From: Paulownia fortunei
Lineage: Eukaryota; Streptophyta; Magnoliopsida; Lamiales; Paulowniaceae
NCBI GenBank assembly: GCA_019321725.1
Contig: CM033113.1
Span: 9,238,001-9,302,000 of the forward strand
DNA: 64,000 nucleotides
Direction: 5' to 3'
Under the pieces are notes generated by a model. That model worked only from the letters and a program-made list of their open reading frames with translations. It did not search any database and was not told the DNA's origin. The translations under genes and the position numbers were made by a program. Within the stretch, counting starts at the first letter, position 1. Every line of letters starts with the position of its first letter. Positions 1 to 12,576 of the stretch are shown piece by piece.

Positions 1-234
1 GATAGTTATCTTTAAGTTATGTTATAGTTATAAATTAAATAACATAAAAATACTTATAAAATAATTTTGCATAATTCAAAAATAAGTGCAAACACAATTC
101 ATATAAAAATAATATCAAAATAAGTCGTATTTTTGCTTTCAAACAATACTTTTACATTTTATTTTACCCATACGACTATAAATCCATATTATTAACCATT
201 TTTTTGTATTTTTTGTGATTTTTTTACCGTAAAT

Positions 235-474
235 TTAAAAAAATATATATAATATACTCATACGCAAGGCCACTACATTTATGTACTGATATTTTGAAAG
301 CCCTATTGTTCCTTCCTTCCAAATACAGTATATAGCTGCGAGAAAGACAATAAGAAGGACCTTGCTCCAACTCTTGCCCTTTATCTCAGAAATAGCCCAT
401 CTTTTAGTTTGTTTCCAATTAGCTCTGAACCAAAAGACATTACATTTTTGAAGTAAAAAGCTCATATTTTAAAA
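235..474 (-). mobile_element. LINE-like reverse transcriptase tail fragment
   Basis: A 76-codon open frame contains the segment KRWAISEIKGKSW followed by AIYCIWKEG. This pattern resembles the extreme C-terminal region of plant non-LTR retrotransposon ORF2 proteins, where a hydrophobic helix ends in an IWxERN-like motif. Only the tail is present: no reverse transcriptase core or endonuclease was seen in the flanks, and no poly-A tract is obvious. The final ERN is degenerate (EGT). I read this as a dead 3' remnant. A chance open frame in AT-rich DNA remains possible. Confidence 0.4.
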
Positions 475-904
475 ATTAAATGGACACTAGAAGAAGAGGT
501 GATCATGACTATCTACTGGAGATTTGCCAAATAGAAAGGACATGGAAGCTCATCTCCCAAATTCCAGCAGTATGTCTTGTGGTGTCACTCTATCCAAGAA
601 AACCAACAAGATAAACAAATGTCAAGATATAGATTCCTTAGCCTAAGCCACGTACTCCCATTCAAAATTATTCGTGTGCTCTTTTCTTAATTAAATCGTT
701 AGTTCTGCCTAATTAATTAATTATCTTTTCTAAATTAAATCACTGGTTCTGCCTAAACTTTGTTACAACCCTATCCGTCAACCATGAATTGATGCCCACT
801 TAGCATATTAAACTCAACTCTAAAACCTCAATTCATGAACTCTCTGGAAAATTTCGTGGGGAAAAAAAGTTAAAAGCATGATAACACAATTTTTTTTTAA
901 TTGC
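475..904. other. Intergenic, nothing recognised
   Basis: AT-rich sequence with several in-frame stops on both strands. It contains short repeats around TTAATTAATTA at 709-722. I see no gene, RNA or repeat family I can name. Confidence 0.5.
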
Positions 905-2110
905 TAGACTCAATATTTTTTCTAAGCACATTAGTCTATAAAGGCCAAGTCCAATGGGCCAAAGCCCAAGGATTTAAGAGATCTACCAGTGACATGAAAT
1001 ACTTAATCCTCACTGAAAAAATTTTAAATACTTCATTTCTCTTCATTTTTTGGTACGTTTTATTCATTTAACATTTTGCCACTTTATGTTCTCTATCAGT
1101 ATTCTTTATTCTAGTTCTAACTTGAACATTAGAAGATTTCTCATTGGGATAACTCTGGTATCCCTAAAGATTTGTTCGTGTCATAGATAGTACCCACTTT
1201 GTAGTTGACTCTCAAAGACTCAGAACTTTTCCACATTATTTTGGCATTGTTGTCAAAACCTGTCTAGATATTGAGGATGTATACAAGATCTACAGTGAGG
1301 GAGATCAACGCCCAAGGCACCCTTCATGAAGAAAGGACCAATAGTAATATAGTCGATCAGCGGCAGGAGCTTTCCAATTGTCCCCCCATTATGATCCACC
1401 ACCATCGTATTAAGGAGAGCCAACTTAACCAAGGGTGTTGCGGATTACCCAAGAGGCATTGCAGGCCTTGATAGATGATGCCTTAGCAAGGGCCATAGTA
1501 AAAGTTGCAACCTAGTACACCGAGAACCAACAAAAGAATGAGCCTCCTCAATCCTTCCACCGAAGTCGGGTTTCATCTGTGACTCTCAAGATGGTGGATT
1601 GAGGCATGATAAATTGAGGAGGAAAACCAATACTCGAAAATAAGTCAGTAGTGGAGTATCACTCCTCGAAGAGAAAATATGGCACAAAGTAGAAGTAGAA
1701 AGGACGAACACAATGTAGTATGCTATATTGTTAGGGTTAAGGGGTCACTTGGAGGTGTATTTGCCTCTTGCAGTGGCACCACCCAAGTGCAGACCTTTTT
1801 CTCATGCCATTTTAGTAGATTCACTCCTTGTGGGGCTCAAATCATCAAATGTATCAGAATATTGATGGGACTAGAGATCCCTAAGAGCATCTCAACAAGT
1901 TCAACGTTAAGGTGATGCTGCATATAGCGAGATCTTCCATACCACAATCTCCATGTGAGTTTTATCATGATTCAACCAACTATCTACTAGTAGCATCACC
2001 AAACTTGAGCAACTAACCTAAAGATTTCTACATTAATTCTCTATCAACCGAAAATACCCAAAAAGAAATATTTTTAGACTTTATAATTTTCATCCAAAAA
2101 GCATCAACCT
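905..2110 (+). mobile_element. Degenerate Gypsy-like retrotransposon remnant (LTR end plus gag-like stretch)
   Basis: At about 1,165-1,185 a GTTCGTGTCATAG segment recurs in a second LTR-like remnant at 28,665-28,680. It resembles the end of Tat/Athila-type Gypsy LTRs. Downstream, 1,790-2,110 gives, in shifting frames, a gag-like pattern: EY followed by a DG-T-DP-like segment, then MLHIARSS and CEFYHDSTNYL. Several stops and frameshifts interrupt it, so it cannot encode a protein. The assignment to Gypsy rests on weak, broken similarity. No PBS, TSD or second LTR of the same copy was seen. Confidence 0.3.
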
Positions 2111-2269
2111 AATTTTTGGTTCCAGAGCTCAATTTCATCAATTTAAGTGTTGTAACACTGCAGCTGGTGTTGCAACAAATAGCAATTGTCAGTAGATCTC
2201 TTTCTTGTCAAAACCCAAATATTTGATTCATCAAACATTTGACAGGAATTTTTTTAAAATTTGACAAGC

Positions 2270-3620
2270 AAATTTTAATCACAAAATTGACTTATGCTTA
2301 TCAAATTGGTCTTAATGCCTTCCATATATAATATGTTTTTCAATTTAGAAAGTCCGTCTATGTTCAATGTTCCTTTCCCCATATTTTTTTCTTTGACACA
2401 ATCTCCAATGATAACAAATTATTCATTCTGCTTCTTATACTTCTTTAGCTTTTCTCCATCACCTATTATATATCTCGAGCAACCACCATCAAAATACCAA
2501 GATTCAACAATGTTATCCTTTAAATATTCATTTTTTTTATTCAAATTTTCCTCTTAGATTCTCCTTTTAAATCGATCTTAATCTTAGGAACGTGTTTTTT
2601 AGGGTGTCACAACACTCCCAAAAACATTGAGTGAGTACGCATACCATTATACAAAGCCTTTTAAATTTTGAAGCACTTAGATCTAATATGATCACATAGT
2701 TGACAATAATAGCATGTTGCAACAAACCTCTTAGGCTTAGGTCTTCGCCTTTTGGACCAAGTTTTCTTAGCAAATTCTACCATCATTTCAGGGGGATTAT
2801 TTTCCTTGACAAACACAATGTTTGAGGTAGAAACAATACCTGTCTTTGAGGTAGATGCAATACATGTTTAGCCCAACCCAACACAATCCCACAACTTTAT
2901 CTTGATAAAATTTCATCCAATTAATTAGTACCCAAGTTTAGTTTTATCACATACTTCAAAGTGTTTTCAAGTTCCATTTTGACCATGCTAAGTTCCTTGT
3001 CCTTCTTAGCAATATGAAGCTCATGCAGAGCTTCTTTTTCTTTACTCGCTGCTATTACTTGTTTTGCTAACCCTTCATATATATTGCGAATCTTAAGCCA
3101 GTTTTGAAACAATTCTGGTACTTGCATTGAATATCCTCCATGCTTGGTCTTTCTTCATGACATCTATCACGAAAATCAGTTTCAAACGTGTCCATTGAGC
3201 CTATATAAGAAACTGAGTTTAGATAGGTTACGACAAGGAATATTGTTAAATTCTACCTGATTGGCGTTGCAATACCAGAAACAACACTCCTTGTGCCAGT
3301 GTTTTTCTTTTCTTTCTGGATGGTTGAATGAAGTGAAACATCATTGTTGGCATGTTCTTCATCCTCATCTTGACTCTCTTATTATTCATCATCACTCCAA
3401 GTGGTATTAAGTGACAGTTCCAACTTCTTTAAGGTTGTTGGCACACTCAACTTGGTTGTGGCCATACCCTTTGTGTTTCCTACATTGTATCTTTTTATTT
3501 TTTCTAGAATCAGAAGCGTTAGCATTATGATTTTTTTCTTCTAAGAGTTAGATGTTTTACCAGACTTTGGAGACTTGTTTTTCTTGTTCATTTGTTTCAT
3601 AAATTTACCATCAACTTAAT
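2270..3620 (-). mobile_element. Copia gag-protease remnant
   Basis: Minus-strand reading, in broken frames, gives two gag zinc-knuckle regions and a protease region in the same order as in the larger Copia element at 13.7-23.9 kb. The first knuckle (about 3,443-3,484) reads CRKHKGYGHNQVEC, with its second Cys replaced by His. The second (2,672-2,714) is CYYCQLCDHIRSKC, a complete CX2CX4HX4C. The protease-like stretch (about 2,285-2,505) has WYFDGGCSRY, where the usual catalytic DSG has become DGG. The 68-codon frame at 2,921-3,127 is a charged coiled-coil-like gag segment. Integrase, RT and RNase H are absent, so this is a truncated dead copy. Confidence 0.7.
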
Positions 3621-3622
3621 AG

Positions 3623-4250
3623 TGTTGGAAATCAAGTTGAAACACATAGCGAAAATAAAATAGACATATTGATTTTTAACGTGTTTCTAGTATAAAGTAC
3701 TCTACATACACAAGGTCATGCCCAAATAAAGAAATAATCTACTAATTAGTATCAATTTTATATAATACAACATACGAAATTAAATCAATTTAAAGACTCC
3801 CTCCAAATTGAACACCATTCATTGTATTGCACTAATTAGTTGTTTATGGGAGCTCCCCTCAACTTTAGTCAACATTTGTTAGACTCTCTTCAATTCTCAA
3901 CTCCTTCAGATGGCTTATGCGGTCATATTCCGAAAATCTTTTATCTTTTTCTCTCAAAAAATGTATAAGAGGACACTGGTCTCAGTCTTAAATCACTTGG
4001 TGACACTATGTAGTTCATCGATACATTTTTTCAAGGTGGAGATATAAATATATGCAACATGGTCAATCAGTCCAGAATCCTTCTCAATTGGGTAGTGATT
4101 TGTTGCATACAAGGATAAGCCAAACTCTTGATTTTTTGCCTTATTTTCAAGATCCTATGAGATCTTCTCTTTCCTTATAAAACCAAATCAAGTAAATCTT
4201 TAATATCAGCATGTTTTTCTTTATCAAATCACACATAACACAATCAACAT
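3623..4250 (-). repeat. Degenerate Copia LTR adjoining the gag remnant
   Basis: The stretch resembles the LTRs of the larger Copia element. It shares AAAGACTCCCTC, then a TTGTATTGC block, then CCCCTCAACTT and CAACATTT, in the same order and spacing class as 13,960-14,060 and 23,080-23,180. It lies exactly where the 5' LTR of the minus-strand gag remnant should be. The far boundary is unclear because it grades into the 3' end of the first TPS pseudogene. Confidence 0.5.
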
Positions 4251-4325
4251 ATATCTTTTATATCCTAGAATTATGGAAAATTGCACAGATTAAAAATTAA
4301 TTAAATAAAATAACTAACTAAAATC

Positions 4326-6343
4326 CTATTCTGTCAATGTTGCAACATATACATATCTTATAAAGTCTTCCATCTTAGTTTTGGCATTTGTATGCACATC
4401 TTCATCCATGTACAGAAGATTTATATGGCGAGCAAGATTGACAACAATCACAAGGATTGGCGAAGAGACTGTTGTTGGTTGAAGGCATTCTCGATTTATT
4501 TCCTTCCATGCCTTCTTCACTTGTCTTTGAAATTCAACATAGGCGTCCATCTAAGAGGCACGATTTTGATTCATATAACCTTCCACTGCTGGCAATTTTT
4601 GTTCAAAATGTGTTAAAACAGAGTCAAAATCTTAGAAACTAACATAAAGTCAAAACATTTAGTATATCCAAGTTCACTACATTCAATTAGTGGATGCCAT
4701 GTAAATTTAGTATGGAATTTTTGTTTCTTATCCCATATCCTGTCATGTCCATTAATCGACAAATTGGTGACGCTAATCGTACTATTAGTGGTTCACTTAA
4801 AACCCAATCAAAGTCTTCCTTTGTTACTAGATTTTCCATACCAACCAAGAAAGTTGTTGATAACATCATAAAACCACTAGATGCAAGTGCTACCTTCATA
4901 TACTTCTCCATCGTTGGCATATACGTTCTATATTACCATTTTGCTTCTTCAAAGTATGCCCTGATCATTTTTTTTATCGGCAAATTTTTTCCTTAAAATA
5001 AATAAAACGTGCACATCGTCAATAGCAATAGAAATTTCATAGTAGTAAATGATGATTTATTAATTAATTACCTCTTCTTTTGCATATTGAAAATTATATA
5101 ATCTACCTACTTTTTCCATTTCATCTTTCATTTCAAGATAAACATCTAAAAGGGCTTTGTAACATATTCTCATGTATGGTGGCAATTACTCCAAGGCATT
5201 AATATCCCCACTATGGAAAAAAAAAAAAAAACTGTCAAATCAAATATATTTGCAAATTATATTTCATATATAAATATAGTAACTTTAAATAAAAACTTGG
5301 ATGCAACCTTTGAATAAGGTTTGTGAAAAGTTGGAGATCACCTAATGTTCCACAGATATTGTAAATGTCCTCAATAATGGAAGTTATAGTAATGACTTTG
5401 GTTAGTATTCTTCTTGTAGGGTAGTATTGGGACTCAAAGTAGATTGCCAATATTCAAAAGAGCATTCCACCATTCTATCTCTTGCAAAAGGCAATTTATT
5501 TGCAAAGTTTAAAAAGCCTTCCATCACCTAAAATAATTTGTTTGCTATATTAGAATTTAAATTAAACACAATACATATTGTAAATTTGTATTTTGTACAA
5601 GTCATCCTTTCAATATCATTTAACTCTATTGATGTATATTTTGTGCAATGTTGAAGTCCAATTTTGCAAAATTCAGTAGTATTTGATTGTGTGACTCATC
5701 TTCTTGGTACATGGAGATGAATTTCATGGCTCCCAGCCTGGTCACACTCTTGTGAATTGGGAACTTCAAAGCTTCATTGACTAGTGTGGAAAGAGAATTG
5801 CTCATTTGGTGGACCTCAAAGTGAGAGTAAGAAAACTCCAATGCTTTGTCGATAATTCCCACCCCATCTACTCCAAAATGAGTGCAGCCTCATATAAGTT
5901 TAACATCCCTTTGACATTGTTTGTGAATGACTCCTTAAAATTTCCTTCATTGTCTATGAATTTGTTGAACATATTTGCCATGGGAAAATTAATCAAGTAA
6001 AGAAAGTTGTGTCTCTTTATATTTGCATGTCCGACCAATTTTTAATTTGCAAATGAATAATATAGAATACTTACCACATGGGACATAGTGACCTTATTGT
6101 CTAAGAACACGAAAATAAGGAGCAATAACATGGAGATTGTCATCTTTACGATTGTATTCTGGGTAAATATCATGTATGCATCGCAAGGATTTATCAATTT
6201 CTTTTTCAAAATGATAACCCACTCCAAGTCATTAGATTGCATCAATGAGTTCTATTTTATGCGATGAATCATCTGGCGTTTGGGCTAGCAACTTCCTCAC
6301 CGTTTCTTTTTGTCTTTCAAGTTCTTCTTCTACAGCAACAAAG
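4326..6343 (-). pseudogene. Terpene synthase pseudogene, copy 1 (5' exon missing)
   Basis: Terpene synthases cyclise prenyl diphosphates. This copy is closest in style to TPS-a sesquiterpene synthases (inference). Exons on the minus strand can be followed from the second exon (about 6,343-6,069, ending VPC before a GTAAGT donor) through the LLNFAKLDFN exon (5,862-5,626), the metal-binding exon (about 5,450-5,270), the INALE...YAKEE exon (5,210-5,070), the EDFDWV exon (about 4,925-4,725) and the last exon (4,588-4,326). Damage is extensive: two adjacent stops in DAI**LG, a stop after VLRQ, a stop in NALE*LPP and a stop at RAS*MDA. The Asp-rich motif reads EDIYN instead of DDxxD. The NSE/DTE region has lost three bases, and its donor is GATAAG instead of GTAAG. 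The first exon with RRx8W was not found. Confidence 0.85.
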
Positions 6344-6349
6344 ATTTCC

Positions 6350-7065
6350 TGATAAGAGATTAACATGTAACACATTACTAAAATTAACATAATATGTTCT
6401 AAATGCCTAATTTAATCTATTTGATTTCATGTAAATCAAAATAATGTTTGAATACGAATGGTAACAAAAAGAGAGAAAATTAAACAATTACATATTTTAA
6501 TTATTTTTGTTGGTAACACCTGTTGCGCAATATAACTATCTTGAGGTAGTGTTTAAATTTCTAGTTTGAATACAATTAACTATTAATTAAATACGAGGGT
6601 GAAAATGAATCATATGATGTAGTTTACTTTAAGTTTAATTCCAAGAGTTCAAAAGTAGAAGCCACTTTTGAAAGATTAAGAATAAATATTTTAAACTTCG
6701 TGCATATTTATGCTTAAACATAAGGAATTATATTATGTAAAATAATATTACTTCAAGTAACATAAAATGTTATACAAATGCATTATAGAAGATTTAAATT
6801 GATCTCAAAAACCCTAACAAAGCAACAAACACGCACTTTTTAAATGTTTTCCCTCTTCTTTGTTTAGATAATACATTTCCCCATTCCATTTCCTCCAACA
6901 TATATTTCGAAATTCTTGGAGAAAATGCTTTAATAAAATGGACAATACTTTCTCATTCTTCGTGTGTGAAACAAAATCCCATACACTACTTTAACACACT
7001 TTCTTTTATATGTGAGACTTAAAAATTGATACTCGATAACTGGTCCTAAACTGGATACAACTATA
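6350..7065. other. Intergenic or former TPS intron 1, nothing recognised
   Basis: AT-rich sequence immediately 5' (minus sense) of the first surviving TPS exon. It could be the remains of intron 1. No exon 1 motif is visible. Confidence 0.4.
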
Positions 7066-9565
7066 TCCCTATGTAGAGCTGTAATCGAATTGAATCGAGA
7101 CGAACAGAAAAAAGTTCGAGTGCGGTTCATTTGAATTTTTCATAGGGCTCGAGCTCGATTCGAGTTTTTATAATTAAGTTTGAGCTCGTTTGTTTGAAAA
7201 TTATTAACCTCATGAACGGCTCGAGTTTAGTTCGAGCTCGGCTCGTTAAGCATAAAATCGAGCTCGAATTCAATCTCGTTAATCATGCAATCGAACTCGA
7301 GCTCGATAAGCACATTTCATTTTAAAAAATAGATAACAACACATTTTATTTTATATTTAAATCTATATTTATTATTATTAATTGAAATTCTTAGTTTATG
7401 AATTATATTCAATATAATTAATATATAAAATTTTAGTTTATTATTATAGTTTACCATCCTAAGATTTAGAATTGAATTTTAGTTGATTAGATTAAGTATA
7501 TTATTACATATTTATATTTTTAAAATTTTAAATTTTAAAGCAAAACAACTATCAAATCTTCTAACTAATTTAATCTAAATGTATTATCTTAAAGTATGAT
7601 ATTTGATTAGTTTTTATTTTATTATTTTATATTTTTATTCTTCTTTTATCTTAATTTTTATTTATTATCTTAAGTTTGACTTTTATTTTTTATTTAATTA
7701 TTCTAAATCATGGTTCTATAGTATATTATTAAATATTATTTATTATACTAAGTTTATTATTATCAACTTGATTTTTTTTAAATGATGTAAAGTGTAGGTA
7801 GGATATAAAATTTTTGGTTGACTATTATAGTTTATCATCTTAGAATTTAAAATTGAGTTTTTTCTTAATTACTCTAAATTTATTATTCTCTATTTATATT
7901 CTAATTGTTAAATATTTTAAATGCAGCAAATTTATTCAGCATTCCCAAATTCGTTTCTATTCTCATATAATTTTATTTTTATATACTAATCACCTCTTAA
8001 GAGTATAGTAAAAAAACTTGTGCGGGTATTATTCGGCATTCATAATAATTCGTGATTCGAATTTTATTCGGATATAATACAAAAAAGAACGAAAAAATAT
8101 CGTTGAATGACATGATTCAAAGACATATATATTTTGTTAAATTAAAATGAACTTATAATTCTAAATTTAATATTATTTTAATAAAATATCTTAAGTTGAA
8201 ATTTAATTATTTATTTTATAATTAAATCTACACTTATTATTATTAATTGAAATTCTTAGTTTATGACTTATTTTAAATATAGTTAAGATATAAAATTTTA
8301 ATTTATTATAATAGTTTATCATCCTAAGATTTAAAATTGAATTTTAGTTGATTAGACTAAGTATATTATTACATATTTATATTTTTATATTTTTTAAATT
8401 TTAAAGTGAAACAACTATCTAATCTTCTAACTAATTTTATTTTAATTTTATTATCTTAAAGTATGATATTTGATTACTTTTTCTTATTTTATTTTTTTAA
8501 ATTATTCTAAATCGATGGTTCTATAGTATATTATTAAATTTTATTTATTGCTTTAAGTTGATTAATCTAAATTCATTATTCTCTATTTATATTCTTATTT
8601 TTAAATATAGGAAAATTTATTAATTTCAAGTAGGTTATACTGTAGATGTTTCATAAATCATACTAAGAGTTGGTTTTATTTAATTAACCTAATTTTATTA
8701 ATTATTTTAAATTTATATTCTTATTTTATGAATTATCTTGGTTACATATAATTAGTTAATTAATTATTCTAAATATACCATTATAAGATTTGCATTGATT
8801 AATCTAAATTTATTATTCTTTATTTATATTCTTATTTTTAAATGGATGAAATTTATTAATTTCAAGTAGGCCATACTCTAGATGTTTCATAAATCATAAT
8901 AAAAGTTGATTTTATTTTATTAGCCTAATTTTATTAATTATTTTAAATTTGTATTCTTATTTTATAAATTATCTTAGTTATATATAATTTTTCAATTAAT
9001 TATTCTGAATATACCATTATAAGATTTGCATTAAATTTTATTTATTGATTATGTTAGTTTTTAAAGAATATTTTAATATGTTTGATTATACAAAAATATT
9101 GTTGATTCAGTGGTGTGAGTTTTTACATTTTCTTCTAAGGTATTGTGTTCGATTCCATTGGAAAACTGTGTTTAAAATTTTTATAATTTTATCGAGCCTA
9201 TTATCGAACTTATAAACGAACCGCTTGCGAAGATGTCTGTGAACTTATCAAACAAGCCAGACTCGCGAATAGGCTCGCGAGTATATAAATGATCTGAGCT
9301 CGAGTTCGAGCTCACGAACAGGCTTGCGAGCATATAAACGAGCCGAGCTTGAGCTCGAGCTCGCAAGAATATAAACGAGTAGGCTCGCGAGCTAACGAGC
9401 CAAATACTACTAGGATCGAACTCGCCTCAATAAAATTTTTGAGTTCAAAATCGAGCTCGAGCTCGACTCGTTAAAGTTATCGATCGATCTAGAATGAAAT
9501 TTTTTTCTAGTTGAAATCCGAATAGCTCGCAAGTGGCTTGATTCATTTCCAGCCCTAGCCCTATA
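7066..9565. mobile_element. Non-autonomous hAT-like element, 2.5 kb, GAGCTCG-rich ends
   Basis: The ends are imperfect inverted repeats: TAGAGCTGTAAT at 7,074 and, reading inward from the right end at 9,557, TAGGGCTGGAAAT. They are flanked by 8-base near-identical sites, TCCCTATG (7,066-7,073) and GCCCTATA (9,558-9,565). An 8-bp duplication and a TAGGGCTG-type terminus are typical of plant hAT elements. The subterminal 250-350 bases on both sides are packed with GAGCTCGAG and CTCGAG-like palindromic words, while the 1.9-kb core is extremely AT-rich and non-coding, with two diverged internal direct copies (about 7,320-7,900 and 8,140-8,640). No transposase frame exists. Confidence 0.65.
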
Positions 9566-10085
9566 AAAGGGAAAACATAACAAGAAGAAAAATGTATATA
9601 CAATGAAGTCAACAAATTAGAAGTGGAGAAGGCAATGGTTATGGAGAATGAGGAATCTTAGAGGTGTGCCAATCGAGCAATCTCTAATAGATAAAAGATA
9701 TGGCCAAGTTTCCCAAATTTCTTGTCCCGCACCTAATTCAAATAACTGAAATAAAATGATGGCCCCTTAATATTTTCATCCCTCTAAAGGTGAATCACCA
9801 AAAAATATCACAATAGCAAGGGATTCCACAACTCCCTGCATTTCCATTACTATGGTCAATATATATATATATGAAAGCGTGGTGTATGTCCGTGTAGAAG
9901 TTGAATCATATATGCATATATTAAAATCAAGTTAGGATTGGAATTTTCTGCAAGTAAAATGATATCACTTTGAGTTATATATATATATAAACCCTTCATT
10001 AGCTAAGAACAAAATAGATAATGTGATAAGGACTATACTTATACCCTAACGTGTGAAGTATATACAAATAATATTCTTCCAAATA
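9566..10085. other. Intergenic, nothing recognised
   Basis: Contains two short TA microsatellites (about 9,861-9,872 and 9,979-9,989). No convincing coding or RNA feature was found. Confidence 0.5.
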
Positions 10086-10290
10086 GTTGGATGATGTGTT
10101 TATATATCTGGGTATTCACTTGAAGCAGCTTGTTCTGTTATATTTAAACCAATGTTGTTTGTTTGGGCATTTTCAAATCCCATGCACATTTTTTACAATC
10201 TTATTTTTCAAAAACATTGGTTGTAATTATTCCAGACTCTCAAACATTGGTTTTGAAATTTCAACCTTTGTCATTGATATCTAACCTACT
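10086..10290 (-). repeat. Duplicate copy of the segment at 23.93-24.19 kb
   Basis: GGTATTCACTTGAAG at 10,108, then a GCATTTTCAAATCC block and a TTTTTCAAAAACATTGG block, match 23,933-24,075 in the same order with indels. Both copies lie on the upstream (minus-sense) side of a TPS remnant, so this is probably part of a tandemly duplicated TPS locus. This copy has no long open frame on the minus strand. Confidence 0.5.
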
Positions 10291-10299
10291 ATTGGGAAG

Positions 10300-12570
10300 T
10301 GCACTAAATTAAGATTCTTGTTAATCCTAAGATAATAATGAATCTTTTAAGAAAATTAACTAGGCCTTAGAAGACTAACTGAGGAGGGACTCACTTACAG
10401 GAATAAGGATTAATATGCTCTTTTCGTTGAAACTTTAAATTTGTGTCAAATATTCTAATTATTTAATCTACAACCAATAAATCAATTCAGTAAAGTATTT
10501 TATTTCTTTCAATATTACAAATTATTGCTATTGGAACTAGAATGTCTATTATCATTTCCTCATAAATTAACATCTGTGCTAATATTTTATGATAATATAA
10601 GTTGTCATCAATATGATCACAACAATTGCTCGAAATAATCCACAGAAATTGCATTTAGTATTAATTAGTCTATAATTATCATGAATAAATAATTAATAAA
10701 AAGTCTTAAATTTAAAGCAATGCATGCACATATTCATTTAAATACAGATGAGATATTTACAAATGATAATTTGTTGAAAGGGTTTTTAAAAGTTTTCTAA
10801 TAATATATAACAAATTTTAAAAAAAAATTACAAAATAACTCCTCCAAAAAAACATTTTTTTACTTCAATGCACGATTACATCACACTTGCTATTTTTTGT
10901 TTTTAATGTCCCAAATTTTATTTTTAAGTTGCTGCCTTCAATATAAAAGTATTATCAAAAGTAGTGTCTTTAAATACATTGAAGGCGTGCACCCCTTGTG
11001 GCGCCTTAAAAAAAACTGATATATTAAAAATGAAAAAATATTTTGTAGAAAGAGTCACATCATGTGGCACTTTTAAGTATAAAATTAAAAATTTTTCGAG
11101 TAGTTATTTTGTGAATAAGTGTAATAAATTATCATAATTTGTTAAAAAATTTGTGATTCAACTATTATTTTTTATGTAAAGAATGAATTCATCTAAAATA
11201 AAGTCCTTTTACCCTTTCCTTTTACTTTTGATATTAACATCTTCACTGCTAACAAATATTATTTATTTAATATCTACAATAAACTACTAAAGTAATAATT
11301 ATTTCTGGTCCTGGAGTTGGGATTCCATGGATACACGTGGTCCAAAGAATTATCATGATCGATATCTAAGTTCAAAGTCTAAAAACAGAAATGCAATGCT
11401 TTTATTGCGTGAAAAAAAAAATTATCTTTGAGAATTTAAAATTAATTACAAAGTGCAGCAGAGACATTGCTATGTTCATGTGAAATCCGTGCAATTCACT
11501 AGTTGACGGAGGGTGGAGAATGCGTGTCGAATTAAAAATCTATAGCAGAAAATTCCATACCCACATTCTAATAAAAAATAGCTATATATTGTGTTTGAAT
11601 GAGATATTAAAATATTTAAAACTTTTTTATAATTTATTTGAGAATTTCTATGAATTTGTAGATCTTTAAAAATTAAATGGACTACAAAAGAAGAGAGTGT
11701 TAGTGACAAGATCGTCACTTGACAATATTAAATTTGTTATTAACTACATATAATGATAATTTTTTCTAGTTTAATGAACAAAAGTCACTATAAATTATCA
11801 TAACTATTGGTGTTTGGTAAGTGATGCAGGTCAAATGGCCAAAGCACTAATTCATTTTATATTCTCCTTCTCTCTTCAATTTTCTTCTTAAGATGGAGCT
11901 TTTTGGAGATTTTAGTGTAGGAAAAAAAAAATAGTATGTGCCATTTATTAGAAGTGTTTTTTGAACTTGGCAGAGTTCATAATATATTTATTCTCTTCAA
12001 GTTCATGATAATTTTTTTACTTGGTACGTGAGTTTTGTAGTTATCATACAAGAATATAGTTTTTGTTAAGTTCTTGATTATGTTTGAAAAAATTAGTGAC
12101 ATTTAACTTATTTCTTAAACACATACATTTGTCAATATATACACCTGCATATTTGTACTCATATAATTGCACTTGACAAAAAATCTTCCAATTTTTCTAA
12201 AGTTAATAGGCTAATATATATCAACCTCATAGAGACAAAAAAAAAATATGAGGAGAAGAGTATATTTTATTCAAAGAGAGAAAGTAGTGATTGTAACGTC
12301 AGTAAATTGGGAGATAATGCTAGAATATTTATTTCTATTCCTATCACACTTAGAGTTGAATTAGATAAGTACAAGATAAACCATCATGTTTATTACAATT
12401 TATTTCAACTTATCTCAAATATGGATGCAATCCTAATGCACCAATAATGACAAACTGTGATTAGTCTATATATGTATAGTTCCATTTCATGAACTCTTTT
12501 ATTGATATGTTGTAAGTTATTTGTTAAAGTTGAGGAGCAAAGGATTCACTCTCCCACACCATTCGGATTT
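10300..12570. other. AT-rich intergenic stretch with two small inverted repeats
   Basis: No gene recognised over 2.2 kb. Around 10,982-11,006 lies GGCGTGCA...TGTGGCGCC, and around 11,053-11,072 lies GTCACATCATGTGGCAC. Both are imperfect inverted repeats related to the perfect hairpin at 24,146-24,172. The open frame on the minus strand at 11,476-11,718 has no recognisable motif, and I do not call it a gene. Confidence 0.4.
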
Positions 12571-12576
12571 GGATCT

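Noticed and set aside
4392..4996. Plus-strand frames over the TPS exons (also 12,502-12,807 and 13,0xx)
   Set aside because: Antisense shadows of the minus-strand TPS exons.
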